Shown here: positions 20,481 through 32,809 of the stretch, piece after piece
How positions within the stretch are numbered: position 1 is the stretch's first letter
Layout of the letters: each line of letters starts with the position of its first letter
Assembly: GCF_000471905.2 (NCBI RefSeq)
Contig: NW_006498435.1
Location: 4,292,990 to 4,356,989, forward strand
Length of the DNA: 64,000 bases
Reading direction: 5' to 3'
Origin: Amborella trichopoda
Taxonomy: Eukaryota > Streptophyta > Magnoliopsida > Amborellales > Amborellaceae
Position numbers and translations under genes: made by a program
Notes under the pieces: generated by a model
Seen by the model: only the letters and a program-made list of their open reading frames with translations
What the model was told of the DNA's origin: nothing
Database searches by the model: none

Positions 20481-22485
20481 TGGTTAGGTGCCTCGATCTC
20501 GCCTGTCGAATCTAGGTGATCTAGTGGCACATGTCTCGGGCCTCTAGTGGACCTAGGATTTGAGATCGCTCTCTCGGAACCAAGCTCGAGGGCAAGGGCA
20601 AGGGCAAGGGCAGGTATACCAACCAATGAGAGAGGAGTTTTAGGTGGGTTCAGGACTTACTCGAGCCAGCTAGCATGGGCGCCCTCTTAGATCATGAAGA
20701 AAGCCCCACAGCTGCTTGAGCTGGTGCAGAATCTCCTCCCTTGACCTGTAACCCCTCTTGTTTTTCTGCACGGCACTTTTATGGTTAATTTGTAAGACAA
20801 GTGGTTGAAAAGGACCCACCCTTGTCTTAGGGCAATGCAATTTCATGGAGAAGGTGATGAAGTGCAAGGTTAGATGAAAGATGGAAAGAAGAATAGAACT
20901 TGACAGAGAGGTGAGCCTAACTTGACAACAGAAAGACACTGACTCGGAGTGGTAGCAAGATGAGTATAATACACGAGACCAGCATGGCAGTAGTACTACT
21001 CGAAACCAAGGTCGGCGCTAGGCTAGGCCTATCCCCAATCAAGTGATAAGAGAAAAAGGTGGAGAGGAAAGAACGAGAAGGCAAAGAGAAGGGGAAATTC
21101 AGACGTCAATGGACATCGTGGTGGGCAATGCAAGGAGGCGGCGCATCCCTTGTGGACGGCGCTAGCGCTTGGCAAGGCACATGACCATGGTTTCTCCTAG
21201 GTCGCACGAAAAAAGATGTGGGACACAAGGAGCACGACGATAGGCACCGTACACACATAGGAAGCTCACAGATGGTGATGGGTGTTGTCAGGGCCTCTAG
21301 CGGGCAGCAATAGGTATCACTGTCTACGTTAGATGCGCAGTAGAGGAAGGCTCATGCAAGCGGCAACACACTTCACCGTCTAAGTTCTTCAGCGAGACAT
21401 CAAAGCTACGTCAGTGGGCAGCGATGGGCAGTGCCGTCTATAGACTTCACTGAGAGAAAGACACAAACAAGGAGGGGAGGGAGACTGGCACATGGTGCTG
21501 CTACTGGCATGAATGACCTATGAGACAAGGGGAGGGTCATGCACGACACTGCCACTGCCGTGCACGACCTCTGCGAGAGACTCAGACGAAGAAGAGGGAG
21601 AAGAGAGGGGAGAAGGGAGAGAGGAAAAGAAAATAAAAAGAATAGAGATGAGAAGAAAAGTAAAAGAAGAGAGAGAAGATTTATCTCAACCCTAAGGGTA
21701 TCGGTTGAAAGTTTCTCTAACCTCACCCTCTCTCTCAAGCGTAACACCCTAATGGTAAGAAAGAGAGACTTGTATTAATTGAAAACTCTCTCTTGTGTGT
21801 GTATGTGTCTACCTTCTCTCTTTTTTTGCATACAATGATGGTACGTATAAATAGAAGTGTGCCCCAAACATGGGTGGATGATCAAAAGTAACCATAATTG
21901 CTGAAATTTAAGATTAAATTGAATTAAAATAAATTAGAAAATAGGGTGTAAACTGATTTGCCCCTTCTTACCAAGTTCTAGAACTCCAAAACAATCCCTG
22001 TGTTGCCTCAGGACTTGTGTGTTCTTACATGGTTGAGCCGGGGGTCATTCTGATGCCCGGTTGATCGTAAGATGATTATTTTCTTATAGGGCTCGGTTTC
22101 GTGATCAATTTGATACCAACTTCGAGCCATGGATTGTGTTTTGGATGCACGATCATGTGAATTGAATTTTGAGTATATCTTGAAACTTCGAATCGATAAT
22201 GTGTTCGTTCCTTGATGTTTTTCTATGTTTTCTTCGTTGAATCACACTGAGCATGCCGCTACGATCACGGGGCACCAAACACTACTCGATTCCGTGGCCG
22301 AAAGAAGATTTTCCAAGTTTGGAATTTTGGCTGGAATCAAGGATTTCGACAACGGAATTTGCAGTCTATTTGTCAGCTATGTGTGTAGAATCCGACCATT
22401 TATCATGTATGTGGTTCGGGTTAGAGATGGCCTGAGACCTTATGCCTTTAATGGAATTCATCTCGCATCGATCGAGCTCGCGAGA
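20481..22485 (-). mobile_element. 5' LTR, subfamily I, lacking its U3 end
   Basis: It aligns throughout with 2665-4640. It carries TATA tataaatag at 21846-21854 and a GA-rich tract at 21570-21690. A hexanucleotide (ggcaag) is expanded to several copies at 20589-20613. Homology stops near 22485, where the last 650 bp seen in the 2665 LTR are replaced by subfamily II LTR sequence. Confidence 0.8.
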
Positions 22486-25063
22486 CATTAATATCGATAC
22501 TGACTAACTAGACACGATGGGTAGTCTGTCGTGGCGATAAAGCGGGCGCAGTAATTCTAGCAAAACAACATTACGACTAGAGAACAAGACTACCATAAGA
22601 GGCTAATCTCAACCCTTCTTAATCAAACTAAAGGATAACAAAAAGAATGAAAATCATAAAGAGAGAGTAAGAAGTAAGAGAATAGGAAAGAGAAGAGAAA
22701 GAAAGAGAGGAAGAGAAAGAAAGAAGAAGAAGAGTGTGAGAGAAGAGAGCAGGAAGGAGAAAAGAGGGTGAATGGCATAGTTGGCACTAAGCATCATCAG
22801 CTATGTTTGAAGAGGAAGAGAAGGAAAGACACAGTCGGTGCTAGACATCGTCGGTTGATTGGAAAGAGAAGAGAGAGACAGACACAATCGACACTAGGCT
22901 TTGTCGGTTGTGTTTAAGAAGTGAGGAGAGAGAAGATACAGTTGACGCTAGGCATCACCGGCTGAGTTGGAATGAGAAGAGAGAAAAAGGACACAGTCGG
23001 CGCTAAGCTTCGTTAGGTGTGTTTAAGGAGAGAGGGAGGGTGTAGTCAACACTAGGCTTCACTTATTGTATTAGATAGAGGAGAGAGAAGATGCAGTCGG
23101 TACTAGGCTTCATCGACTATATTAGATAGAGTAGAGAGAGAAGATGCAGTCGGTGTTAGGTTTCACCGACTGTATTAGACATAGAAGAAAGAGAAGATGT
23201 AGTCAGTGCTAGGCTTCACCGACTTTGTCAAAAGAAGAGAGAGAAATGTAGACGGTACTGCGATTCACCGACTATTTTGGATAGAGAAGAGAAAGAAGAT
23301 GCAGTCGGTGCTGAGCTTCACTGACTATGCTTAAGAAAAGGGGAGAGAGAATATACAGTCAGTGCTACTATCGCCGACTGTGTTTAAAGGAAGAGAAGAA
23401 AGAAAACATAGTCGGCGCTAGCATCACTAGCTGTGTTTAGACAGAAAGTGGGGAGAGAGATAATGACGAGAAAAAGAGAGAGAAAGAGAGTTAGAGATGA
23501 CAAATAAGAGAGAGAAAGAGAGATATAGGTGGCAAGAGGAGAGAGAAAGATAGATAGCGATGAGTACGAGGAGAGAGAAATAATAAAAGAGATAGAAGAG
23601 AGAAAATTACCTTATCGAAGAGTACCAACCATTTTCTTCTCTCTCCTCTCTCTCTCTCCAAGACGCACCCACAAGCTTAAGCAAAAATGCAATCTTTATT
23701 GATTGATTCAAGAAGAATCCAAGGTTTTTAACAATTTGGCTTTGCATGCTTATATAGAATTGGGCCTAAACATGGGTGGACACTCTAAAACTACCTAAAA
23801 TTGAAGATAATTACAATTTTATTGATTTGAAAGAAATTCTAAAAATGGGAGAAAAAGGATTGTTTTGCCCCAACCTAACAATGTGTGGAATTTCATAACA
23901 GTCCCTGTTGCTGCTCGAGAACTTGTGTGATCTTCCATGACTGAACTGGAGTTGTTCGGATGCCCGTTTGATCGAAAGTTGATTATTTTCTTGTAGGGCT
24001 CGGCATGGCGATCGATTTGATTCCAATTTCAAGCCATGGATCGTGTTTTTAAGCCACGACCATGATATTTGAATTTTGGATGAATCATGAAACTTCGAAT
24101 CGATAATGTGCTCGTTCCTTGATGTTTTTCTTCATTTCTTCGCTGAATCACATTGAGCATGCCGTCACGATCATGTTGCAACAAACGCAGCTCGATTTCG
24201 TGTCCGAATGAAGATTTTGTTGTCTTGAGTTTTTTACCGGAATCTAGAAATTTGACAGCCGGAATTTACAGCAGCTTCGACGCCTTTGTGTGTGAACTCC
24301 AACTGTTCATTATATGTGGGGTTTGGGCCAGAGATAGGCACAGACCTTACGCACATAATGCAAATGGTTTCATGTCGATCGGGTATGTGAGCGTCGTGAT
24401 TTGTCGTCGGAGTGGGCCGCGCTGCTGCTGACTTTTTAGCAACTTTCTTCATGGATCAACAACTTCCCTCTAATTTTTCTCTCTGCTCGGGTATTGTCAC
24501 GGGGCGTACCACATATCGAATCCCTCATCTTGACGAGACGAACTCTCTTACAAAATTTGAGCGCATTGAACTCCAAACGAGTGAGATGCTCCAAACAATG
24601 TTGCCCAAGATTGTAAAAATAGCCACCTTTAATGGAGTTTTGGTGTATGGTGGCTACACGGGAATAGTGTGCGGCCCACCCTTTTCAGTATTTTACCCAT
24701 AACTTTGTCTTCGAGTGCCCGATTAAGCTAAAATTTGACCCATAAGGGTTTTTATCATGTCGAATCTAATGGAAGTAGTCCCACAACATTTTGACGCACC
24801 AAAAATATAGTTCTAGTTACAGGGTCTATTTCAAGGTGTTAGAGGCCAATTTTTTCGAAATTGCTTCTTTGTGTTCAGTGCCTTAGACATGTCTGATCAC
24901 CATGAAACTTGGCAAATGGACTTTTGGAGTACTGATGAAGATCTTGACCAATTCTGGAGCCATTATAAGACTATTGAAATTTCCACTGTTTTAGAGGCTT
25001 TATTGACCTGCTTCCTCTTTATTCCGCATCAGGGACCAAGGTGCTTAAAAATATGTTCAAACA
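22485..25063 (-). mobile_element. LTR subfamily II, partial, fused to LTR I
   Basis: It matches 32540-35107 of the complete subfamily II LTR: cgatac-gac-a-ctag-cac at the left, the hairpin array, the TATA box (23750-23757) and the end gttcaaaca. The first 520 bp of that LTR are missing. Because of the fusion, the block around gagcatgcc...acgatca occurs twice (22250 and 24155). Confidence 0.75.
22790..23450. repeat. Hairpin array in LTR II (about 50-bp units)
   Basis: About 12 units of cagtcggtgctaggcttcac followed by cgactgt and a GA-rich spacer. Well-kept units form the inverted repeat CAGTCGGTG-N8-CACCGACTG (for example near 23150). A matching array is at 32810-33365. Confidence 0.85.
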
Positions 25064-25590
25064 GGAAGGAGAACAACTCACAGTAGGAGATCATCTCAAA
25101 TACCAAATTGCGGTTGCCATAGTGGGGTGAGAAGTTGTTGCTACGGCGAAAGTGTTCACGATAATTTGTTTCTTTGTTGTAAAGAGGCCAGTAGTGCCTA
25201 AACTGTGTAAAGAGGCCAGTAGTCTATATTGCTTCTTTGTGATGTGTGATATTTATGAAAAGTTGATATATCAATATTTTTTGTACATGACTGGATGCAT
25301 GGCTGAAAAGTTGAAATATTAATATTTTTTGTACATGATCAGGATATGTTTATGTACATGATCAAGATATGCTTATGTAAAAACATTGTTTAGTTGTTTT
25401 CTTTGGGTTTGGGACTAAACTAAAATCCAAATAAGCATTGCGAATCCTTAAGATCCAAAGAAGCATTATTACTCCTAATATGAACTGAGAACCCCACTCA
25501 TTGCTTCGTATGTGAATTGTGACACAAAGCATCAATACTGATTGGTCGATAAATATTAAAAATTTAAATAAATTATTTTAGATTAATTTG
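25064..25590. other. Unassigned AT-rich sequence left of array F
   Basis: No ORF of note. An 18-bp sequence, tgtaaagaggccagtagt, is repeated near 25178 and 25204, and aatattttttgtacatga near 25275 and 25322. It lies between the LTR II end and array F, so it may be part of the MULE or the older host sequence. I see nothing else in it. Confidence 0.35.
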
Positions 25591-26063
25591 GTTTGAAGCA
25601 TCACGGTCTTTTGTTTATCGTGATGAAAAAAGACATCTTTACAGTAATTAGATTGTCGTAATAGATATTACGATAATTTTATTACCGTAAATGATTGTAA
25701 GAACATTACGGTGAAAAAAAGACCGTAATGCTCAGAAGTTCCAATGCACTATTGAGCATTATGGTTTTTTGAGTACCGTAATGCTGTAAGGAATCTTTAC
25801 AGTAATCTAATTATCATAATACCAATTACTGTAAAGATGTCTTTTGTCGTTACGGTACTCAAAAGAATGTAATGCTCTAGTGTCCACTAGAACTTCTTGA
25901 GCATTACGGTCTTTCTGTACCGTAATGCTCTAAAACAAAGTTACAGTAATTAAAAGACAGTAAAGACCTGTAAGAGCATTACAGTAAACAAATGAGTGTA
26001 ATGCTCAAGAAGTTCCACTGGACTCTAAGCATTACGGTAGTTTGAGTACGGTAATGGAGGAGT
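25591..26063. repeat. Palindromic array F, left part
   Basis: Alternating inverted units gagcattacggt...accgtaatgctc and catctttacagtaatt...aattactgtaaagatg. It continues at 54379-54690 on the other side of the inserted LTR element. The right half flanks MULE transposase sequence, so this may be a subterminal array of that transposon. Confidence 0.8.
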
Positions 26064-27200
26064 TGGTTAGGTGCCTCGATCTCGCCCTCCAAATCTAGAT
26101 GATCTGGTGGCACATATCTCGGGTTTCTAGTGAACCCAGGATTTTAGATCCCTCTCTCGAAACCTTGCTCAATAGCAAGGGCAGGTATACCAACCAATGA
26201 GAGAGGAATTTAAGGTGGGTTCGAGACTTACTTGGGCTGGCTCGCGTGGGTGCGCTCTTAGATCACGTCAGAAAGCCCCCCAACTGCTTTAACTGGTTCA
26301 GAATCACCTCCCTTTACCTCTAATCTCCTTGTTTATTCTGCACAATACTACTATGGTTAATTTGCACGACAAGTGGGTCGAAGAGACCCACCCTTTTATT
26401 AAGGCGTTGTACATCCTCGTGGCTAAGAATGTGTAGGGTAAGAGTGATGAAGTGGAAGTTTTGAGCAAAGGTCGAAAAAAAGAAGAAAACATGATGAAGG
26501 GACGAGACTAGCTTGATAGCCGGATAGTGACCGACTCAGAGTGGTAGCAAGATGGGCATGGTACTCTGGACTAGCATGGCGACAATACTACTCAAAACCG
26601 AGATCAATGCGGCGATGCAACTTTAAGTCCACCTCAATCAAGTGAGGAGAGAAAAGAGTGAAGAGAAGGAAAGAGAGCGAAAAAGAAAGAGATCAAGTCG
26701 ACAGAGGGGATAGGGTCCCGACAGCGCTAAGCGTTGCCACCCTCGACCGTGGAGTAGAATTGTCACGGCCCTGAAACAGCGCTAGACACTACTGCTCACT
26801 GCTAGAGGGTAAGTAGAGGACTACAGACGCGCTAGACATCGCCGTTGGAAACATAAGAAGGTAACGCGCCCCAGTGCCAGCAGCCACAGCCTCTCATGAA
26901 GCGTGCGACAATAGCCATTTGTGAAGCGCGCGGCAATAGTTCTCATGAGGTGCACGACGACAGGCGTGGAACACAAGAGGGATGGCGATGATCACTGAAC
27001 GAGTGGAGGAAGCTCGCAGATGGCGATGGGCACCTAGTTTGTGAAGGAAACTCGGAGACAACGATAGGTATTACTAAGCCCTCTAGCGGGCGGCGATAAG
27101 TATCGCCGTCTGCGATAGGCGTACTATAAGGGAAGACCCCTGCGGGGGACAACAAGTTTCCCCGTCTGGGCTCTTCACTGAGACATCAAAGTTACGTCTG
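26064..27200 (-). mobile_element. 3' LTR, subfamily III, truncated
   Basis: It aligns with 51587-52675. Homology stops at gttacgtctg, then array E begins directly. About 1.7 kb of LTR (U3 with the TATA box) and the polypurine tract are deleted. Confidence 0.75.
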
Positions 27201-27770
27201 CAGAGGGATCTTGTCAAAGTCCTCACCCTCAAGGGACTATTTGTGATTCTGAAGCGTGAGGCCTTTGTAGGGACCTCCTCAAACAGAATTAGGCTTGAGG
27301 GATCTTGTCGAAGTCCTCACCCTTGAGGGACTATTTACGATTCTGAAGCATGAGGCCTTTGTAGGGACCTCCTTCAATAGAATCAGGCCTGAAGGATCTT
27401 GTCGAAATCCACACCTTCAAGAGACTATTTGCGATTCTGAAGCGCGAGGCCTTTATAGGGACCACCTCGGATAGAATCAGGCCTACATGGAGGTTAAGTG
27501 CTAAGAACCTTTTGGCCGGCATTGTTCACTGCTACATCGGGTTTTCTTTGGATGCTCAAGGTATCTCTGTAGGTCCCATCTGGCGAGGTCCAGTTGGGGG
27601 CTTCTGACCGATCCTGAAAGTCTGGTCCCATTTAGTCTAGGGGATTTGGTGAGGAACATCCAGAAGCTTGTGGCAGTTTAGACCCTGGCTTTATCAGTTT
27701 CTTGCCTTCATGATGGTTTTTAGCATTTCGGAGGGATCTTTTGGGCATCGACCTCACCCTCGAAGACTCT
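27200..27770. repeat. Array E (about 95-bp subunits)
   Basis: Three short units of ggatcttgtcgaagtcctca, followed by a longer one like the 340-bp unit at 5350. Stems here are GATTCTG...CAGAATT at 27245/27284, and GATTCT...AGAATC at 27339/27379 and 27433/27473, in place of GGTTCTG...CAGAACC. Confidence 0.8.
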
Positions 27771-27774
27771 TGTT

Positions 27775-27880
27775 GTTGTTGGGAGATCTTATGTGGCTCT
27801 TCTCCCTAGCGGGCCATGCTGTTGATGTTTGAAGTGGGGGAGATCTTATGCGGCTCTCACTCCCTGACGAGCGATTTTGT
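27775..27880. repeat. Array B remnant
   Basis: About two units with gagatcttatg-ggctct and ccctgacgagc, matching the 46-bp array at 6405-6945. Confidence 0.7.
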
Positions 27881-27959
27881 GTTGGTTGATATTTGACATT
27901 TGAGGATATTAGGTAGACCTCATTAAGATTGTGATTGTTTAGAAATTGAGTGTTGGCTG

Positions 27960-28310
27960 AGGCTGCAGTCATGCGTCAACCTGTGTTGTCGATCCAAGTG
28001 CCATTTTGCAAGTTTTCATTTGTATAAGCAAAGTGGCATCGTAAAGACAGTTTTCACGAACTTCTGTTATTTATGGGCTCTTTTACCCATGACCTTGCAG
28101 TCATCTCCACCCTTTCCATCGGTTTTTGCTCACGATATGCCCTTTTGAGGTTTTCACTGTGCCTGGATTTTGTTTTCCACAGAACTCTCTTACTCATGGT
28201 TTCGTGACCATGCCCGTCCATCATTTTTACTCACGACGTTCCTTTGTCTAGGTGTACACCATGCCCGTTTTTTTATGAAGGCATGTTTTTAGGATCGTGC
28301 CTTTAAGACC
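27960..28310. repeat. Block K, second copy
   Basis: Matches 6946-7310, including tcatggtttcgtgaccatgc (arms CATGGT/ACCATG) and ggtgtacacc. Confidence 0.75.
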
Positions 28311-29960
28311 TGTGCGGAGCCTTTTAACGTCAAGCGGTTAGGACACGCACTATAGTTTTAGGGTCATACAGCTGGACCGTAGCGGTGGTGAATGGTAGTG
28401 AGCATGATGGTGGCTTTGACTCACTGTTGAGGAGATGGCACGAGGTTGTCTACGAAGAGTTGATGGTAAATGAATGGTGGGTGAATAATGGTGACCCACT
28501 AGTTGATGGTGAGTATGGGTGGCGAGATGGCTTGCCATTTCGTGAGCATGGGTAAGACTCACTGGGGAATGGTGGAAGCTGGTAATGATGAATGGACTCA
28601 CTGAGGAGGTAATGAAGGTGGTGCGCACACACGAATGGGACGATTGGGGAGGACGTGCGTGAAAAGGGGTGTGCGCGTATGTGGGGGGGTCTTTAAGGTC
28701 ATGCCTCCTAGACCTGTGTAAAGAAGTTTAACGTCATGCGACCAGGACGTGCACTATGGTTTAAGTTCATATAGCTTGGACAGTGGTTATGCAGTTTAAA
28801 GTCCTACAACTAGGATCATGCAGTTTAAGGTCGTGCAACTAGACCTCTACTACAGTTTAAGGTCACATAGTTTGGACCATGACTGTGCAGTTTAAAGTCA
28901 AGTAGTTAGGACTATGGCTATGCATTTAAAGTCATGCAACTAGGACCATGGTTGTGCATATTAAGGACATGCAATGCAGACCATGGTTGTGCAGTTTAAG
29001 GTCATGCAATACGAAACATGGCTGTGCAGTTTATGGGACCATGGCTATGCAGTTTAAGGTCATGCAATGCGGACCATTATGCGGGTCTCCATGTGGATGA
29101 AGCTCCATGGGGGATAGGTTTGTGAATAGCAATCTGATTCCCTGGGGATAAAATAATTAAGGCTATTCACAATCAGAGAGCTTTGGATGAAGATCGTGGC
29201 CCTACAAAGAGTGGCAAGTGGAAGCGAATCTTCACTAGGGATTAGGAGGGCTAATCTGACTCCACATGGATAATGATGGGGCTTCATGTAACTCCACTGG
29301 GGGTGAGAAGATAAGCATGGACCTAAATTCTGGGGATAGTGGGTTGCAATAGGTTGTGACTCTCACTGGGATGTTGGTGCGAAACAGACTCACTAGGTAT
29401 TAAAGGGGTAGGTATGACCTTTTGCGGACATCTAACTCCACTAGAGATGTTGATGAAATACACCTTAGTGAAGAGGTGGTCCAGTTCTTTGTTAGAGTTA
29501 TGCACATGGGCCATTTGTCACGCCGTGCGTTACAGTTTTAGGGTCTTGTATCTCGGACCATCGCTATGTAATTTTAGAGTCGGGCCGCTAAGACCATGCA
29601 GTTTAAGGTTGTGTAACTAGATCTCCGCTATAGTTTAGGGTCATATAGTTTGGACCATGGCGCTAAGCCTTTTAACGCCATGCGGTCAGGACATGCATTA
29701 TTTTTTAAGGTGACACAGCTGGACTATGGTCGTACAGTTTTGAGTCGTGCAACGAGACTAAACAATTTAAGGCCATGCAACTAGACCCTCGCTACAGTTT
29801 AAGGTCATGTAGTTTGGATCCCGGTCGTATAGTTTTGAGTCGTGCAATGAGGACTAAGCAGTTTAAGGTCGTGCAACTAGACCTCCGCTACAGTTTAAGG
29901 TCATGTAGTTTGGACCATAGCAGTGCAGTTTAAGGTCATGCAGCATGGACCGTTAAGTGG
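28310..29960. repeat. Array C with spacer J, second copy
   Basis: C units at 28310-29090 and 29520-29960, split by J (29090-29520). Unit sequence and the GGTC...GACC dyad are as at 7310-9175. Confidence 0.85.
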
Positions 29961-30099
29961 TGAAGGCATGTGACTCCATGGGGAACAGAGCTGTCACCGG
30001 AGACTGGACTCCCTGAGGAGTGAGACTGTGACGTAGGGATTGAACCTCTTGAGGCTGTAGGACAATGGTCCAGATGGGAGTGTCGTGACATGATCACGA

Positions 30100-30530
30100 C
30101 ACTGAATGTTGGATGGCACGCATGGAATTAGGGCTAGATCATGCGCACACAGCGATAGCCCCCTGTTAAGGCACACGGCGTTAAATCCTAGATGAAGGGC
30201 ACGACGATAGCCTCTAGGTGAAGGCGTGCAGCGATGGCCCTTAATAAAGGCACGCGATGATGGCCCTTGACGAAGGTGCACGATGATGGCCCTTGACCAA
30301 GGCACGCGGCGATGGCCATTGACGAAGGTGCACGATGATGGCCCTTGACAAAGGCACACGACGATGACCATTAACGAAGGTCACGCGGTGATGGCCCTTG
30401 ATGAAGGCATACGACAATGGCCCTTGACGAAGGCCCACGGGGATGGCCCTTGACGAAGGCGTACAACAATGGCCCTTGACGAAGGTGCACGACGATGGCT
30501 CTTGACCAAGGCATGCGGCAATGGCCTTTT
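30100..30530. repeat. Tandem array D (26-bp units)
   Basis: About 13-14 units of gatggcccttgacgaaggtg followed by cacgat, alternating a gtgcacgat and a cacgcggc form. The dyad CCTT-N4-AAGG is common. Period 26 is not a multiple of three, so the long ORFs across it on both strands are not evidence of coding. Confidence 0.85.
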
Positions 30531-31395
30531 CGGGACCCGAATTGGGAACTGGGAATTGGAGTTTTATTGTCGTCAGGAACTGGGAATTGGAGTTTCATTT
30601 TGTTTTTGTCGAGGTCAGTTTGCGGTACTTCCCGACCGAAATCTGCAGCAGATAGGGAGCTCTTTAGAGCGAGCTTCAGTGGATTGTGGGCCTTCGCGAG
30701 GTGCTTACGAACATCTTTGGAAATTGTCGAGGCTCTCCGAGCAAGGAACAAGGTTTCTCAAGGCCTTAGCCAAGTTAGCATGGAGTTTGAGTGCTCCTGC
30801 GATCGTTTTGAGGTTGAAGGGGAGGTCGCAAAGAGTTCAAAGGGCTCTATAAATCCTCTTATTATTGGAGGAGAAGGAGGAGGAACAGCAGTGGGCTCTT
30901 CGGGAACTCAGTAGAATTTCGGTGAGCTTGTGGCGAATTGCCGAAGTGTAGAAGCAGCGAGAAGGGAAAATCGCAAGATCACAGGGAGCTTTCGAGAATT
31001 TTCGATGGCGTTCCACTAATTCTGGTAACAAGTAGATGGCGGGGAAGGCTTTTTTCGATGGTCAGGAGTGAATTCCAGGTGAAGAGGGGGAATTCTGGTG
31101 GGAACTCGAAGGGTTGTGGGGTCGTAATAGTTGAAAGACGAAGGGTCACGGGAAGGCGAACGGTCGCCCTCTGCACACGCGGTGATAGGGCACACCGCAA
31201 GTGTCAGGTGTCATGTCCGTATTTCGAGGAAGGCATGTGTGGAATGTGCTTGACAAGTGAAGCACTAGCATTAACACATCTTGGTCGCAAGATGGCGATA
31301 CCATCTCAGTGGGCAGACAGCGATAGTCTGGCTTTCAAATTTTTTTTGGGCAGAAGCCTCTCAATTAGATATCTTCCCGACAGTCGGCCAAGGCT
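30531..31395 (+). other. Leader before the 31396 ORF
   Basis: It matches the PMD leader at 9790-10200 in part (for example ggggaggtcgcaaag, ggaggagaaggagg). No clear TATA box was found at the expected place. Confidence 0.45.
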
Positions 31396-31983
31396 TTGAA
31401 AGTTCCCAGAATGCAGGTCTCTTCAAAACGGGACCTTATCATTATCGATGACGAAGAGCCTCTGATTTCTGAGAAAATACCACATCCTTCATCTCAGCTT
31501 GTTATTTCCGGGGGTGAAGATGGGCTAGCACCTTTTTGCGACCTGATAGTAACGGGCAACATGGCGATTTCTCTTACAACTTTGAGAGGGGGACTTATGT
31601 TTCATGCTCGAAAGGAACCTATCATAGGTGCAACTTTTGTAGTCACCTCCTTCTCAAGGCAAGTAGTTCACCCTCTCATTTGACACACTCGCGGTGGCTT
31701 TATCATATCACAAGCCAAGATGCCTTTCCCTATACAGGTTACTAAGCTCAATCTCCATAATGTCTCCAAGGACAATGGGCGTGACCTTCTCAGAGCTGCT
31801 TATCAACTTTTCAGTCGAGCTTCTTTCTTCGAGTTGATCACATTCCCGCTATTGATGAAGAGGCTGATGGACAACCTCATAGACTTCGACATCCCTTGTG
31901 TAGACTTGTTTAAAGAGAAGGTGACTGAAGTGGCTCAACAAGCTAGGGTAGTTCTGGATTTAGAAGAATCAGCTTCCATTTAG
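31396..31983 (+). pseudogene. Unidentified ORF in the antisense-gene position
   Basis: One plus-strand frame of 195 codons with a single TGA (31681-31683). It begins MKVPRMQVSSKRDLIIIDDEE, continues LISEKIPHPSS, and after the stop MPFPIQVTKLNLHN, then a helical end VTEVAQQARVVLDLEES. I do not recognise a family and it does not look like the PMD-like genes at 10548 and 39364. It sits where those genes sit: after array D and a shared leader. It ends 35 bp before an LTR start (32019), so the 3' part may be lost, although the frame closes with its own TAG. It may be a different gene captured by a sister element, or a distant C-terminal part of the same kind of gene. Confidence 0.45.
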
Positions 31984-32809
31984 AAGCATCCTTTTGTCAT
32001 ATCTTTACTTAGACTCTTTGGTTAAGTGCCTTGATCTCGCCCTCTGGATCCTCTGGGGATCGGGCAGCGTGCATCTCAAGTGTCGAGGGAAAACTTGGGA
32101 CGTTTTTGAGATCACTCTATCGGGAACCTCGTTTGAGAACGGGGGCAGGTGTTACCAACCGATGAAAGAGGAATTTAAAAGTGGGTTCGGGACTTGCTCA
32201 GGCTAACTCGCGTGGGCGCCCTCTTAGATCATGAAGAAAGCCCCCCAGTAATAAAACTGGTTCAGAATCACCTCCTTTGGCTTGTATTCTTCTTGTTTTT
32301 CTGTAATCACACACATATATGGCAAAGGTTATAAGACAGGTGGGGCAGACCTTAACCTTTTCCTCTTTGATGAATATATACAAGCATGCACATTCAAAAT
32401 GAAGAAAACAAGAAAGATAGGGGAGAGAAAAATTCAACTAAGCTAGAGGATCAGAGTGGTGACTAAGCTGGTTGATAATTGGCTTTATATGGTAGCAAAG
32501 TGGGCTCGATAACTAAGACCAGCTCACAAGATTACTACTAGACATCATTACCGATACCGACAAGCTAGGCACAATGGTCGATATGTCATAGCAATAAAGC
32601 GGGCCAAGTAATCCTACCACAACAATATTACAACTGGACGACATGACTACCATGAAAGTCTAACCACAATCCCTCTTAGTCTAACGAAAGAGTGGTCGAG
32701 TTAAGGCTATGAGAAAAGAATAAGAACAAAAGAGGGGAAAGAAAGAAGGAGGGAGAAGAAAGGAAGAGAGGAGTATGAAAGACAAGAGGATAAAGGAGAG
32801 AGAGGGACT

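Noticed and set aside
25591..26063. Array F as a CRISPR or satellite
   Set aside because: Units are inverted and uneven, with no spacers; it flanks transposase remains and is interrupted by an LTR insertion.
29994..30751. Minus-strand ORFs over array D as repeat proteins
   Set aside because: The 26-bp period shifts frame at every unit, so the apparent repeat protein is a by-product of the DNA repeat.
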